Part shown: piece by piece, positions 51,353 to 63,340 of the stretch | Layout: every line of letters begins with the position of its first letter | Numbering within the stretch: the first letter of the stretch is position 1 | From: Lates calcarifer | Taxonomy: Eukaryota; Chordata; Actinopteri; Centropomidae | Length of the DNA stretch: 64,000 nt | NCBI RefSeq assembly: GCF_001640805.2 | Contig: NC_066847.1 | Location: 25,225,504-25,289,503, forward strand | Direction: 5' to 3' | Program-made: the position numbers and the translations under genes | The notes under the pieces: generated by a model | The model's input: only the letters and a program-made list of their open reading frames with translations | Told to the model about the DNA's origin: nothing | Database searches by the model: none

Positions 51353-51410
51353 TATAAAAGACGTCAGCAGCAGAGGCAGGTTGTTTTAAACGGCGGCGAC
51401 TCTGACGTCA
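51353..51410 (+). promoter_or_regulatory. TATA box on the opposite strand with CRE-type sites
   Basis: Plus-strand TATAAAAG at 51353-51360 runs into GACGTCA (51360-51366), a near-CRE. A perfect TGACGTCA palindrome follows at 51403-51410, 43 bp further on, or about four helical turns. The pair lies 370-420 bp upstream of the irx4 ATG and could bind CREB/ATF proteins for irx4. The TATA box points away from irx4 and could drive a divergent non-coding transcript. Confidence 0.4.
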
Positions 51411-51619
51411 GAAGTTTCCCACTCTAAAAATGACCAGACTGTAACTTTAATATGCATTTTCCTTCCCAGGGATGACGACAAAAAACCAGAAAGAGCAGAT
51501 TCAACATGAAAATCTCTGAGAGGTAACGAAGGAAGGCGTTCTGTTTAAATGAAAGAAAGACAGACAGAATGAAAGAAAGAAGGAAGGAAAGTAAGTAAGA
51601 AAGAAAAGATGTCCTGGAG

Positions 51620-51840
51620 ATTAATTTGCAGTCCCAATCAATCAATTAGGGCAATCAGTGTCTCGAATATGCAAACGTATGTATCGGTTTAAATGCATTA
51701 GGCCCTAATTAAGCACATTCCTATCATTCCTCCGCACTGATGCTAATCACACGGGGAGCTAATTGATTTTAAATTAATTAGTAAAGAATATTTTCATCTC
51801 GGGCAAAAAGACAAATTGCAGCCCGCCAGACTCAAAACAA
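51620..51840. promoter_or_regulatory. candidate conserved enhancer upstream of irx4, rich in homeodomain sites
   Basis: About 630-850 bp upstream of the irx4 start is a dense cluster of TAAT/ATTA cores. These are TTAATTTGC (51621), AATCAATCAATTAG (51636-51649), CTAATTAAG (about 51705), GCTAATCAC (about 51742) and GCTAATTGATTTTAAATTAATTAG (in two parts, 51759-51782). A POU-like ATGCAAAC lies near 51669. The block is flanked by simple GAAA and poly-T tracts. Its low-repeat, site-dense make-up resembles the deeply conserved elements of Iroquois loci; conservation itself is not testable here. Confidence 0.5.
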
Positions 51841-51874
51841 ATAAACCTGCAAAAATAAAGGCATTGAAAATATT

Positions 51875-51876
<2 letters not shown>

Positions 51877-51908
<32 letters not shown>
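51877..51908. repeat. T32 homopolymer
   Basis: Directly follows the candidate enhancer at 51620-51840. The length is uncertain, as with any long homopolymer. Confidence 0.93.
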
Positions 51909-51916
<8 letters not shown>

Positions 51917-52133
51917 CACCATAATAAGCCAGTCACAACAGATCATCTATTGGTTACATATTACTCTCCAACTCCACCTGGAGCAATGAGTCCCTGGAGT
52001 GATGTAATTACCCCCACACCCCCCCAAAAGTGCTTAATGGGATGTAGTTTGAATGAACTTTGCACCTGTCCATGTGAACTTCACGCACATCTTGGAGAAA
52101 ATCAGAAAAGAGTTTAATTCTTTAAGTCTTTTA

Positions 52134-52134
<1 letters not shown>

Positions 52135-52185
<51 letters not shown>

Positions 52186-52386
52186 GATTGCTAAATCATG
52201 TTACATGTGATGTAATAAGTTTGCACCGCATGTAACATTTTCAGTTTAATTAATATCTAACTTATTAGATGTAAAAGCTGTTTTTTTTTAACTTTTCTAA
52301 ACTTTTTTCAATTTCAACTCTTATTATAACAGTTTTCTTTCTAACTATCTATCTATCTATCTATCTACACATGGACCCTCCCTTAA

Positions 52387-52425
<39 letters not shown>
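52135..52425. repeat. tetranucleotide (CTAT)n tracts and CT tract
   Basis: (CTAT)12-13 at 52135-52185, a second (CTAT)6 at 52344-52367, then (CT)19 at 52389-52425. The two CTAT tracts, about 160 bp apart, could recombine. Confidence 0.93.
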
Positions 52426-52427
<2 letters not shown>

Positions 52428-52499
52428 CCAGGTAAACTGGTGAAGCTGCAGTAACCATAACAGCAGTGTAACGGCCAAAAAAAAAAAAAAAAGGCCCCA

Positions 52500-52850
52500 A
52501 AACTGGCTCGCCAAAGCTCCAGCACCGAGCGCGCGCTGCCTTGCTTGGAGAATCCCGGGTTGAGACATGTGGATAGCCCCGGGGGTCACTCCTCAAATTA
52601 ATGATGATGTACTCCTCCTCCTCCCTCCTCCTCCTCCTCCTCCTCTCCTCTCCAGCTGGATCTCTGCCTGCCGGTGACAGGTCGATTGAGAGTGATTGAT
52701 GACTATCTAGGGGACCGGGGCCAACATAATAATATGATACCGGCACCTTGTAATAATTGCTCGCTTTCATTTACAGATGAAAGAAGTAATAAAGAGCCAT
52801 AAAGATGGAGAGGCTTGTGATTCGGTTAGGTAACTTTTGTCTTACCCTTT
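52500..52850. promoter_or_regulatory. candidate conserved element with MEIS/PBX site pair
   Basis: Complex, partly GC-rich sequence lying between a CT microsatellite and a T tract. It holds TGACAG (52675-52680, MEIS/PREP type) followed 12 bp later by TGATTGAT (52693-52700, PBX/HOX type), an ACATGT core (about 52564, Iroquois type), and AT-rich homeodomain sites near 52600 and 52750. The position, 1.5-1.9 kb upstream of irx4, suits a proximal enhancer. Confidence 0.42.
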
Positions 52851-52929
52851 TTTTTTTTTCTTCTTCCTTTTATTTTTGGGGAGGAAGGTGAGGTGAGGTG
52901 GTGTGGGCGGGGCTCCATAAAATGTCTGT

Positions 52930-53330
52930 TCTCTCATTCATTTTGACAAATTGAATTATAGGGGGTTAGTACCTCCAAGCAAATGGCCGCATTAACGCTG
53001 CTGAAAGGGGGGGCGGGGGGGTCCAAAGGGATCAGCCAGCGCTTTTTAATTTGCATTAACTCTAATGCCACCTCAACATTAACAACCCGTCTGAAGCGCT
53101 CAACCATACACTCGCTCACACCTCACACACACACACAGCTCCATTTTGTCTTATTAATTTAGGTTTTTTCTTCTTTAAATTCATTGGGGTTAATGTTACA
53201 CGCGGTGCATTGAGGCAGGGCGGGACCCAATTTATCTTCAACATCACACCCAGTGGACGGAGGAGAAAGTGTTGACACGTTGATTTTGGGGATGGTGCGA
53301 ACGCACCTGACGCACACACACACACACACG
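52930..53330. promoter_or_regulatory. candidate conserved element
   Basis: Non-repetitive block with repeated TTAAT/ATTA-type cores (for example around 52955, 53047-53058 and 53152-53195) and several CpGs. It is interrupted by a G tract (53005-53021) and a short CA run (53124-53138). I see no coding potential. It is called only because its composition differs from the AT-rich surroundings. Confidence 0.35.
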
Positions 53331-54099
53331 CCTAAGTGGCATGTATACTCTATAATCAGAGCTACAGAGCCTACTTTATCATCCTTTGCATGGACCTTTG
53401 CCCTTGTGTATGTATGGAATTAGGCCGGAGACACTGGACACATTCTCTACACTATACAGCCCACACACACACACCCTGCCCTCGGTGTATACCTTTTCAT
53501 TATACACTGCGTTACTCAGTGTTATCGGGCGCCTGTAATAAAATATTTAGGCGCACTAGTATATGCTTTTAGACGGAAAATGAAGGCGACAGCGGGGGTT
53601 CATGCTTGTTTAGCGTTTAAAGATTAAAAGAGAAGCTACTTCTCTTTTTTTTTTGTGGACAGATGTGGGGAAGCAGGGATGCTCTGCGTTTAAAGTGGAG
53701 CAAGTGAGGGATAAGATGCTGTTCCAGCTCAGGTCAAAGATGCCATGCTTATAGCCTGATTGCATCTCTATTCTTCCTTTTTTTTGTAATGAAATTAAAC
53801 GTGATAATGAGCAAGTTATTGTCAGTTAGTTGTTACTGATTGGTATGATTTCACTTTGACGTAGATAAAGACAGATAACAGTGTTGAGCGGTGATGTAAT
53901 GTAGGAGAATCCATCATGTTCAATGAGCAACATAAATCAACTCCTTCACTGGAATTAGACCAAGTAATGGGGTAATTATTATCACTGTACCACAATTCTA
54001 CTTCACAGTCATAAATTCAACCATAAAATCTTCCAAGTCTGTAACGTTCTTGAGATTTTCTGGTCATTTATGTGCAAGAGTTTCAGTTTTTGCCACATC
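53331..54099. other. non-coding stretch, nothing recognised
   Basis: AT-rich with short CA runs near 53314 and 53462. No gene or clear site cluster. Confidence 0.5.
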
Positions 54100-54260
54100 A
54101 ACCCCAAACTACTGTAATCTGTGTTGCACTTTGAAGTGCAGCCCGCTAATTTGCATCTCCTTTCCAGCTTAACTCATATTAAAAAGTTCCCCAGAAACAC
54201 TGTAATCATGAAGCTGTCACTTCCCTGATAATCTGTGGTTGATTAATGAGCCTGGAGGAG
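54100..54260. promoter_or_regulatory. candidate element: TGCACTT dyad plus POU octamer
   Basis: The dyad TGCACTT-TG-AAGTGCA (54125-54140) contains TGAAGTG, an NKX2-type core. A perfect octamer ATTTGCAT (54149-54156) follows 8 bp later. AT-rich homeodomain sites (TGATTAATGAG, about 54240) lie further on. An NKX2-type site near irx4 would fit cardiac expression, but this is inference. Confidence 0.42.
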
Positions 54261-55481
54261 GGGAGTGCGTGAGTGCCTCTATGTGTGTGTTTATGTGTGT
54301 GAAAGATGCAGTCAGAGAAAGGGAGGAAGAAAGTGAGAGAGAGAGAAGGGAGGAGGCTTGAACATCTTCTTATCCCCAAATTTCAGTCAGCTGACCTTAA
54401 AGTGAGACAGGGAACAAAAACAAAGGTGTTGATGATGCAGCAAACTCAATCTTTCATGACAGCGATGGGTGATGTTAAATGTTGATGGATAGGGTTTTTT
54501 TTTATGTACAACAAGACTGTTTATTAGCTGCTTTGAGAATCAACACAGTTATTGACAATGGCCATATGGTATTATGGCCACCTGGGAACAAACTTAGCTG
54601 GCTGAGTTATTATAAAATTCACTCAACTTGATTTATATGTAGATCGTCTTACTTTTAAATATCTTCCTCAGAATTGAGTTTAATCCAATTTTTTTCACAG
54701 TAAACATCTTTATCTTGTTTCATCTGCTCTGTCTTTTGTGCTTGAAAAACTTTTGAACAGTATTGTTAAGAGGCCAAGTCTGGATCAGTGGTCAACCTTT
54801 GATAATTAGCTCTATAATTTAACTTTCAGTATCATCACACTAATTTGTACCTGAGGAAGCTTTGAGTGAGCAATTTATTTCTGCAGATTGAATGAATGAA
54901 TTCTGCTCTGAGTTTTGGACAGTACTGAGGACTGAGTGAACGCTGAAACAGGGAACTTGCCTCAATCAAGTGTGGTTCAGCGATAGTGCTGATGTTGACC
55001 CCTGCCATGTTAAAACTCCCCAATGTGGGTTGGCATCAGGTGAAAGACGAAAAAGAACTCAGCTTATTGACTTCTTCAAAATGGACTTGTCCTACTTCTG
55101 TGTCTTTCTTTATCCTCAGCTCTCATCCTGTCACCCTCTCAGTCTTCTCTTCTCTTCTGTCACAGTTATAAAAATAAAACATTTAGCCAAATTGTCAGTT
55201 TATAAAGGTTCTGTGCAATCGTCCAGCTTTATGAAATATTAGTTCTATTCTACTTCACCCCGTATGAGGATAATGCTCCAGCCCTCTGATGTCTTATGGT
55301 CCACTGTTTCATGTACTGTTTTTTGAGTCAACAATGTAGAAAACCCAAGCTGACCTCAATAGGCGAAGACAGCTGCACAGGCCGACTCGCTCTGTGACAT
55401 GAAGCCCCGAGCAGCTCCCAGGCTTTTCAATAGCTACCATGTTTCTCTTTCTGCAGTCATAGAAATAATGTTCAAGCATTC

Positions 55482-55483
<2 letters not shown>

Positions 55484-55541
<58 letters not shown>

Positions 55542-55543
55542 CA
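55484..55543. repeat. (CA)29 microsatellite
   Basis: One G interruption near the right end. The surrounding sequence 54261-57119 is AT-rich and has no gene that I can see. Confidence 0.95.
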
Positions 55544-57119
55544 ATGCTTATCCAGCAAAACATTAGCCTATCTACTGTCTAGTCTAGTCTTGGAGTCCAA
55601 ATGGAATATTGATCTCCAACGATCTTCTCAATGTATTTCTTATTTCTTCTCTTGAGCAACACAATGATTTTTTTCCTCTCTCTCTCTCCTTTTTTTTTTT
55701 TTTTTTACCATTTCTCCTCTTTTGGCCCTAAAGCCCTAATGGTTTTTGCATGAGTTGGGTTGTAGTCTGGGCTCCTTCAGGCACTATGTGTAAAAATGGT
55801 GACTTTTGTTGTTGTTGCTGAAGATGTTTCCAGGTGGTAATAAATTATTTTATTCGGTGGTTTGTGCAAACTAGTAAACATTCTGTCTTTACCAGCTGAG
55901 GTGGCTTTTAAGATCACTTTGCTCTAATGTGCTGTTTATCAGGTTAGCTTGGTCAGTCAGCTGTATTGTTGATTTTTTCATCCAGTAAAGGAGTACTGGG
56001 TACCTATACTAGACAAATGTGTAAGAAAAGGGGAAAAAGACAAGAGCTTTGTGTTCAAGAGGGACTTAGAAATAAATTACGCTGTAGGTCATTTTTTATA
56101 GTACCTGGGTAACTTTAAAATATATGTGGGTTAGTTATTGTGTGACTATACCATTTACTGTTTTTTTTAAATCTAGAGTTACATGGAGTAACTTCAATAT
56201 GGAGTGTACATGATTATTGCTGGTGGTAAACAAACTACTGGGATAAGACATGACTGATAAAATAATTACCAGCATGGTTTTTTTAAAGTTGTATCAATAA
56301 GGAAAAGTAATGCAGTTTTAATGTTGGTTCTTCATGCAACCTAGACATTTGCAAATACTCCATATCCATATCCATGTCTTACCATCAGGTTACATAACTA
56401 AGATGCCAAAGCCATATATTCATACTCAAAAACAAAGTTTATTGAGGTTAAATATAAAGACTTAAATTCAAAAGCAGGTCATAGAAATTCCAGCTGAGCT
56501 AGCAATGGTTACCTTTTGGTCACAGTACACTACAATCAAGAGAAAGAACTGAAAATGTGCACATGTGTACTGCCTTGTTGCAGTGTAAGTCCAGAGTATC
56601 TGGGCTGTAAAATATAGTGGTCCGTTGTGAAACCCAATTTTCACTGTGATTACATTGTAGTTAAAAGATATGTGGGTGTTGATAAAAGCAGTTCTTGGTT
56701 CACTCCTTTTTCCAGCTAATTACAAACTGGCTAACATGCTAGCTAGTTTGGAACATTTGTAACATTTGTCAGTTGTCCAGTAAAAACTTTATTTTCTTAC
56801 AAAATATGTAATCTGTAATTTACAAGCCATAATCTAAAGCATTACAAAAAAGAAAGCAAAGGGCAGTGTATGGATTTGTGCTATATACTATATTAAACAT
56901 ATTACTAAGGTGGATATCTAAATGCATTATGCGAATCATGCAGCCTTAGCATTTTAAATGATATCATATCCATTATCTCTCATGTATTTGTCCCAAGCAG
57001 GGTGTGTAGCAATGGTGGTGAAATCCAATGCAAGATTTTAACAATTCCACGATAATGTCTGGAATGAGTCTACCCAGCCTTCTCTTTCCCAGTCTTCATC
57101 TCACTCCCATCTCTCTCGC

Positions 57120-57260
57120 TGTTCCTCCTCTCCGGCCTCTCTAAGAGGTTTAACATGTCAAAGTTCTCTCAGCACATCCATAATTGATCACCACAATGGG
57201 AGCATCCTCGCTGCACTTAGTTAACTAGCTATCTGCAGGTGTTCCCTTAGCAACTGGCCA
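57120..57260. promoter_or_regulatory. candidate conserved element
   Basis: Short complex block with CATAATTGATC (about 57178), a SOX-type ACAATGG (about 57193), and GTTAACTAGC. It lies within a long AT-rich stretch that has no other distinctive content. Confidence 0.33.
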
Positions 57261-58450
57261 GGGACTGAAACACTGAAGTACTGTATGTAGACTCCCAAGC
57301 CCCAAAAATGTGAACCCGATGTGTCTTGTAAATCTTGGTGCTGGCCCCTTGTTCCCTGGTTGTGTTACTGGACTCAGTATGTGTGTCTGCCCATTACACA
57401 GTCCAGGATATGGGTGAAAACAATGAAATGTCTTGTAACATTGGCATTTGCACCTGCTCCTCTGTGGTCATCCCTGCGATTTAAATGCTGAGTGTAAAGG
57501 ATTATTTCCTCTTTACACCATGAAAATGTAGTAAATGACAACTTATGCAACAATGCTGCTTTTTTATGCGAATTGGATTAGAAACATATGGATATATTGC
57601 AGTTATCCAACTATTTCATATGACTTCACTTTTGATACATAACTTGTTTTGATTTGTAATCTGATGTATCTTGCTTTACTCATTTATTTATACAGATCAG
57701 TCATATAATACACATTCAGAACAAATACAGCCTTTGGTGGCTGACAATATGATACACTTTTCATACTTTTAACGGGATATTGTTCCTTTGATTCAGCTAC
57801 TATAACTCATTTTTGTGTTTGTCTCTATTGTCTGCATTGTATTATCATCTCTGTTTCTTTGGTCATCACTTCTCTGACTCTCTTATATCTGCTCTGATGT
57901 CTTCTACTAAGTTGGATGTAAAACTGTAAAACAAATCTAGAAACCAAGCTCTTCTATTTTACTGCAACATTTTTTATTTTGCTATTCTTAAGTGTATCTT
58001 GACGCACCGTGTTATTGATTTTTACTACGAATGTTTCTAAAATCATCCAGCGTTCTGCATCCTGAACAACTTCTGAGAGTTAACCCAAATTTAAGTAAAA
58101 CAGCAAAGGTGTATTAGGGCCTATCATGTTAAATCTCACATCTCAGGAAACAGTCTTTTACAATAAAGAAAAGATTAAATTTCACATGTGCCTAAGATAA
58201 CTTTAGACAAAGGGAACACATGTCCTGGGCCAGATGGATTATCATTTTTTATATATCTGATTAGAATGTAGTTTCCTTTCCCCTGCTCTTCTTAAGGAAG
58301 GTAAATGCAAACATGATGGCTGGCCAAACAATGTGACTTGTCAGTCACCTTTCTGCCTGACTGTGTGTGTGTGTGTGTGTGTACTTGCATGTGTCACCAA
58401 CAGCAGGCCCATCATGTCAGACTCTGGAGTGACACTGATCATAGTGTAAT
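57261..58450. other. non-coding stretch, nothing recognised
   Basis: AT-rich; a GT tract at 58362-58381 precedes the long CA microsatellite. No gene. Confidence 0.5.
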
Positions 58451-58457
58451 GTGCACG

Positions 58458-58547
<90 letters not shown>
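58451..58547. repeat. long (CA) microsatellite, about 46 units
   Basis: The longest CA tract in the window, with two CACG imperfections at the left end. The C homopolymer lies 65 bp further on. Confidence 0.98.
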
Positions 58548-58550
<3 letters not shown>

Positions 58551-58611
58551 GGGCCAGGTGGCTGATTTCTCTGTCATGACAGACCTTAGACCAGACCACT
58601 GACTCTCTCGA

Positions 58612-58633
58612 CCCCCCCCCCCCCCCCCCCCCC
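58612..58633. repeat. C homopolymer of 22
   Basis: Twenty-two consecutive C, then GCCCCCG. Runs of C this long are rare in vertebrate DNA and error-prone in sequencing, so the true length may differ. Confidence 0.95.
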
Positions 58634-59589
58634 GCCCCCGGCACCTGCGACCTTCACCAGTGCAGCCAACCCAGCTGCAGCCATGTGTAGCCACCAGTTA
58701 TTGAATACATTTTCACCATCTGAAATTTGTGAGGAACATTTGGTTTAATATTAATATACAGACTGTCATACAAGTCAGGGTTGCTGCTTATTGCTGTTTT
58801 AATGGTTATAGTATGGTTTAAAAGCCTTACCCACTGGCCACCACTGCACACAAGTATGGTAGTTTTCATTCAAACCAATCATGACAATGTGCTGTTAAAA
58901 ACAGAGGTCTGTTATGGAATCACCAATGAACTAAAATATTATAGGTGGATGGATGTGTTTACAAAATAACCATATCCACATATTATTTATTTATTATTGC
59001 AACTACAATGACAAAGGTCCTCTAACGTATATGCCAATATGCCTGCTGCTCTATGCTAGAGTAGGGTGAAGCGACCTGTACGGTGGTTTAGATTGGAGGA
59101 CTTGTTGGACAGGACCTTGCCATCATCAGCTCAAGTGTCATAGACAAGTATTTTAAAAAGTTAGATGACCCTCCAAATACAGTCGTGTCAGTGCACCTGT
59201 TAAGACATGGTTAAAACTTGATTCCTGTCCTGTCTCAGCTTTTTTGCTTTTAAAAAAAAAAAAAATTTTCTTCTCTCTCTCCTATTTGTCTAGAAATAAC
59301 CAGAGTCAGAATGACCAGAAATGACCTGTATTCATCCTCTTTCACCATCTCTCCATTTGTTTCTGCGCCTGATGCACACAGATATTATAAAGTCATGATC
59401 CTCTTTCAATATTCACCTACATAATAGAACTAGTACATCGAGCATAGCTGCGTTAAGGAGCAGAGAATGTGTTATAGGCAGTGATTATCTTCCTGAAGAC
59501 GACACAGCCTAGGCAGGCACTTACAATTATTTATTCATAATGCATCTACTGAAACACAAATGCACTTTATTGTCTCATTCCGCGTCTTA

Positions 59590-60065
59590 TTTTACCCATA
59601 AACCAGAAAATGGGCTGGGTTTCTAATGAAAGAGCCATGTTAATATCAAGGTGGATAAGGGCTGGCATGTGCAGATGGGAGCATTATGTGGAAACCCAAT
59701 CACAAGTTCCTTCAATCACTCAAAACCAGAACAAGAGGGAATGGATGCATTTAAATATTTTCTTCTACCTGGAGGTATTAAAACTATACAATTTTAATAC
59801 CTATTTAACATGCAGTTGCTTTTTGTGCCTCTCGTTTTTTGCAGTTCTGCATAAAAAGCAGGCAGGTAATGCAGGAGTAACTGTGGCAGCTATGGGCAGG
59901 ACATGGTTTTTCAACCAGGCACGTCTGCAGCATTCCCCGACTTTAATCGCTACATTAAGATCTCGCTTGCTGAGTGGGCTGCTCTCTCCCAGCACTCTAA
60001 TTCTGGCTTTCTCCTTTGTTCTGTTGTCTTTGTTGTGCTCTAAAATGCACAAGATTTGGGGCACA
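59590..60065. promoter_or_regulatory. candidate conserved element (open in one frame by chance)
   Basis: Non-repetitive block that stays open for 152 codons on the plus strand (59610-60068). The translation has no recognisable domain and no conserved-looking composition, and I saw no splice context. A run free of stops can also arise in conserved non-coding DNA. Left as a candidate regulatory element. Confidence 0.28.
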
Positions 60066-60519
60066 TAAAGAACTTTGTACTTTATAATTCATTTTATTGT
60101 CTGTAGTTGAGCACTTCTCTGCATATAAGAAAACATTTTAGTCTTAGGACACAATTAGGAATTCAGGCTGTAAAGAGGATTCATATGCATGTACAGTATG
60201 GAGGCAAACAGTCATGAATGATCGCGCAACAATGTATCTATTCTCCTGAAAAGTCCTGTTCAGAGTCAGAAGACACGTTCAAGAATGGCGATGTGAAACG
60301 TGATGGATTCATGGACTATGGATTCATAGCATGTTTACATGAACTTCTACACCAAAGAGACTCATAACCTATCTAGTGTTTCCTTCTACCCAGTGTGTGG
60401 TGAGCACCAGGCCACTCATGACCTCTGACCCCTTTCCATGTCTGAGCTTCTGAGGAAACACATATTCCAAAGTTGTGTGTCATGCTTACAGCAAGCCCCA
60501 TCAATCAAATAATTTTTGG

Positions 60520-60582
60520 GTTTAGGTTAAAGATGGTTAATGTTAGGTTTGGGGCCATGGTTGGGATTAGGTTTCCTGATCA
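60520..60582. repeat. short degenerate GGTTAGG-like repeat
   Basis: A run of TTTAGGTTAAAG, GTTAATGTTAGG, GGTTGGGATTAGG units in opposite orientation to 9190-9245. Probably the same class of dispersed repeat. Confidence 0.4.
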
Positions 60583-61189
60583 TAATATGATGGATGCAGG
60601 ATTTATAAAATTCAGCAAAAAGGGTCAACTGAGTAAAGTTTCAGCTTTCAGCTTTCAGATATCTTAACTACATTTCCAATAGAAACCATTAAGGAATGCA
60701 ATGGGACTTAGCATAATTGCATATAAAGTCAATGGAAGAATGCAAGTGGATATGACTGTTTCAGTTTGAGTGTTTGTGTTTATCCTGGGGTTTCATGAAT
60801 CTGTTGTTACAGGAGGAAATAAAGTAACAGAAAGAGCAGGAGTCACTGGTGTGCTCTGAAATTAGATAGAAGCAGAGTTGCCACACAAACTCACAGAGTT
60901 TGTGCATATATGGATAGGTAAGTGATTTTACACCATATACAGCGAGTACTGTAGGGTGAATGAACACAGGCTGGACATATGCTCCAGTGCTCAAATTCAC
61001 CTCAGTGACACAGAATAAATTTTGCCGGACAAAAAATAAAATAAAAAAAAAATTGAAACATTAGGTCCCTTAAAACATTAGAATGTGTGTTCCTCTTGTG
61101 TCAGGGTCACTTTGAAAAACAAAGTAAAAAAGAAATGAGCAGTGATATGAATATTATGAAGGAGTATGGAGAAGAGGGAAGTCATTCCA

Positions 61190-61400
61190 CCCATCCACGT
61201 TCCTTTATTTTCCACTCCGCCGATCACATTTGAATATTTTGAAAGGAGTGCCTATGTTTGCCTTATCATGCATTATTCTGAGGCATTACCTGGGCCTTAA
61301 CACTGCAATAAAGATGGCCGGGAAGTCTCTCTCCCTTTTTCACAGAGATGCACAACAATAATAATATTCATATACTACCCGCTTTTAGAAGAGGGGTCTT
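61190..61400. promoter_or_regulatory. candidate conserved element
   Basis: Complex block with CpGs (CCGCCGATC near 61217), TTATC GATA-type cores, CATGCATTATTC (about 61267) and GCAATAAAGATGGCCGGG (about 61303). It is flanked by plain AT-rich DNA. Confidence 0.33.
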
Positions 61401-62939
61401 TCGTTTGACTTTATAATCTCTTTAAAGATGTGCATGTTAGTAGCTGAGATTTATCCAGTGTGAATGATACTGGGGCTGTTTTTTGTAATGTGTTGATACA
61501 AGGACAGGAGAAGAGTGATATTACCTTCAACTGGAATGTGAATTGGCAAATTCTTGCAGAAATCCTATTATCACTGCAGATAATAAAGTAAACTGCAAGG
61601 GAATGAATTATAGTGGAAGATATGGGGTAGCTTTGTCAATTCTATGGGAAGGTTGCAGGAGTTTGATGAATATATTTAGAATAGGTAAAATCAAATGTTA
61701 TACTTGGATGAAAAGCATCCACATTTTTGTAGGTATTAAACCAAAAAAGTATTTTATTCATTTATTTATTTATTGGCCTTGCAGTTGTTGGGAAAGTTGT
61801 TATAAAACACATAACTTTTAACAGAACATTTGATGTTTGCAACAATTACCATAATTATTGTGACACTGCATTATTTGATAATGGACAGCTGGAAGGTACA
61901 GTATATAGGTAGTGTGTTACATTAATTCATTTCAGGACCCATCATTCATTCTTCCACCTACACAGAGATGCAGAGCACACACGTACACAGCAGGTTAGAC
62001 AAGGTGTCACGCCATTCCTTTATCATTAACTTCTTTCATTAGGGTATACAATACCCTCAACATGTGTTTTTGTCAAATGATAAAAGAGAACATTCTTCTT
62101 CGTGCAACCCTGCCAAAACAACATTGGGAAGCATGACAACTGAAATGTAGCATTGCATTGTTTTATTGTATAGATAAAGAACCACTTAAAGAGTGGTGCA
62201 CTAGTTAGCTTCATCCTGTGGAATGATTAAAGGAAGAAGAAACATATTTGAAATTAATTTAAACTTTTTTTTTCTTGTGGTAGCAATGTATTTTATTATA
62301 CACTATACCATACTGTTTGATATCAGAGATAAAACTAAAAACAAGCTTATCTGTTGTTGCTTTAATGCAACTAAATGAATGGTATCTAAGTAGCAATGTG
62401 GAGACATAGTTTCAGATATTTGCATGTTGGTGATGTGATGTAAGTTTTTTTTTTCTCTTTTTGGTTGTTGTTATATGCTTCACAAACTACTCCATTGCTT
62501 CCTTTGTTCTTTTTTGCCCCAGTGCCCACAGACAAATGATATGTGTTGGCCTTTCGCCCTATGTGTCAAAAAAGTTTGAGCTGATCTGAGAAACAATCAC
62601 ATTTTCTGTGGAGATAGTTGAGGGAAATGAGAGGGTCTCCTGGCCTGGTGATGGAGATTTGATGCTCGAGGGTTTGCACCTTTTCTATACACCTTCCTTT
62701 TCCCAAACAAAAAAAAAAATGCTTGTGTGACATTAGTCTTTGAACAAGTATAGTGCCCTGAAACCATGAATAGAAATACATTTCCCTGTTTCCACCCTGA
62801 CCCTGAGCCCTATAGCCTGCAGCCATTACTGTCACACACCCACGAAGGGTCAACTCACCAAACCCCTGAATAAAACCTTCTCTACCCTCCAAAGAGAGGT
62901 GGTGGTGGGGCAGGGTGGACAGAAAGACAGACAGAAAGA
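61401..62939. other. non-coding stretch, nothing recognised
   Basis: AT-rich without notable repeats. 60066-61189 and 63341-64000 are similarly plain apart from the short repeat at 60520-60582. Confidence 0.5.
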
Positions 62940-63340
62940 CAGAGAAAGAACCCTTCCAGTGTCTGATGAGCTGTTATTTGTCTCCTTGAGGTTGCCTGCA
63001 GGCTTGATGCTTTTTGTCTAGCCTCTGGACCTATTTTACTCCCTTCTCTCCTTCTCCCTCCCTCGATTTTTCTCACTCTTGCTCCATCTCTTTCCCCCAT
63101 CCACCCCATCACTCTCCCTCCGTCTGTGTTTCTCTGCCTCTCTCGCTCTCTCTCTCTCTCTACCCACTTTCTCTTCCTTTCCAAAAAGGCTAAGGATTCC
63201 AGCGGCCCCTCTGAGAAAAGTGTGTGAAAATGCACAATGCAGGTCCCCCAGTGTGCCCACCCCCGGCACAGAGTGTGAGAAGAGGGCCCTGCATTTGATG
63301 CCTGACTGACCAAATCTTCTGCCAGATAGCTGGGCCTTTC
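62940..63340. promoter_or_regulatory. candidate conserved element around a pyrimidine tract
   Basis: Two complex stretches (62945-63040 and 63185-63340) flank a long C/T-rich tract (63041-63175). The tract gives a long open frame of Arg/Glu repeats on the minus strand, which is low complexity and not a gene. The flanks have several CpGs and a more balanced composition than their surroundings. Confidence 0.28.

Noticed and set aside
59610..60068. 152-codon open frame, plus strand
   Set aside because: Not low complexity, so it was considered carefully. The translation resembles no family I know, has no paired splice sites or neighbours, and the length is plausible by chance in 64 kb.
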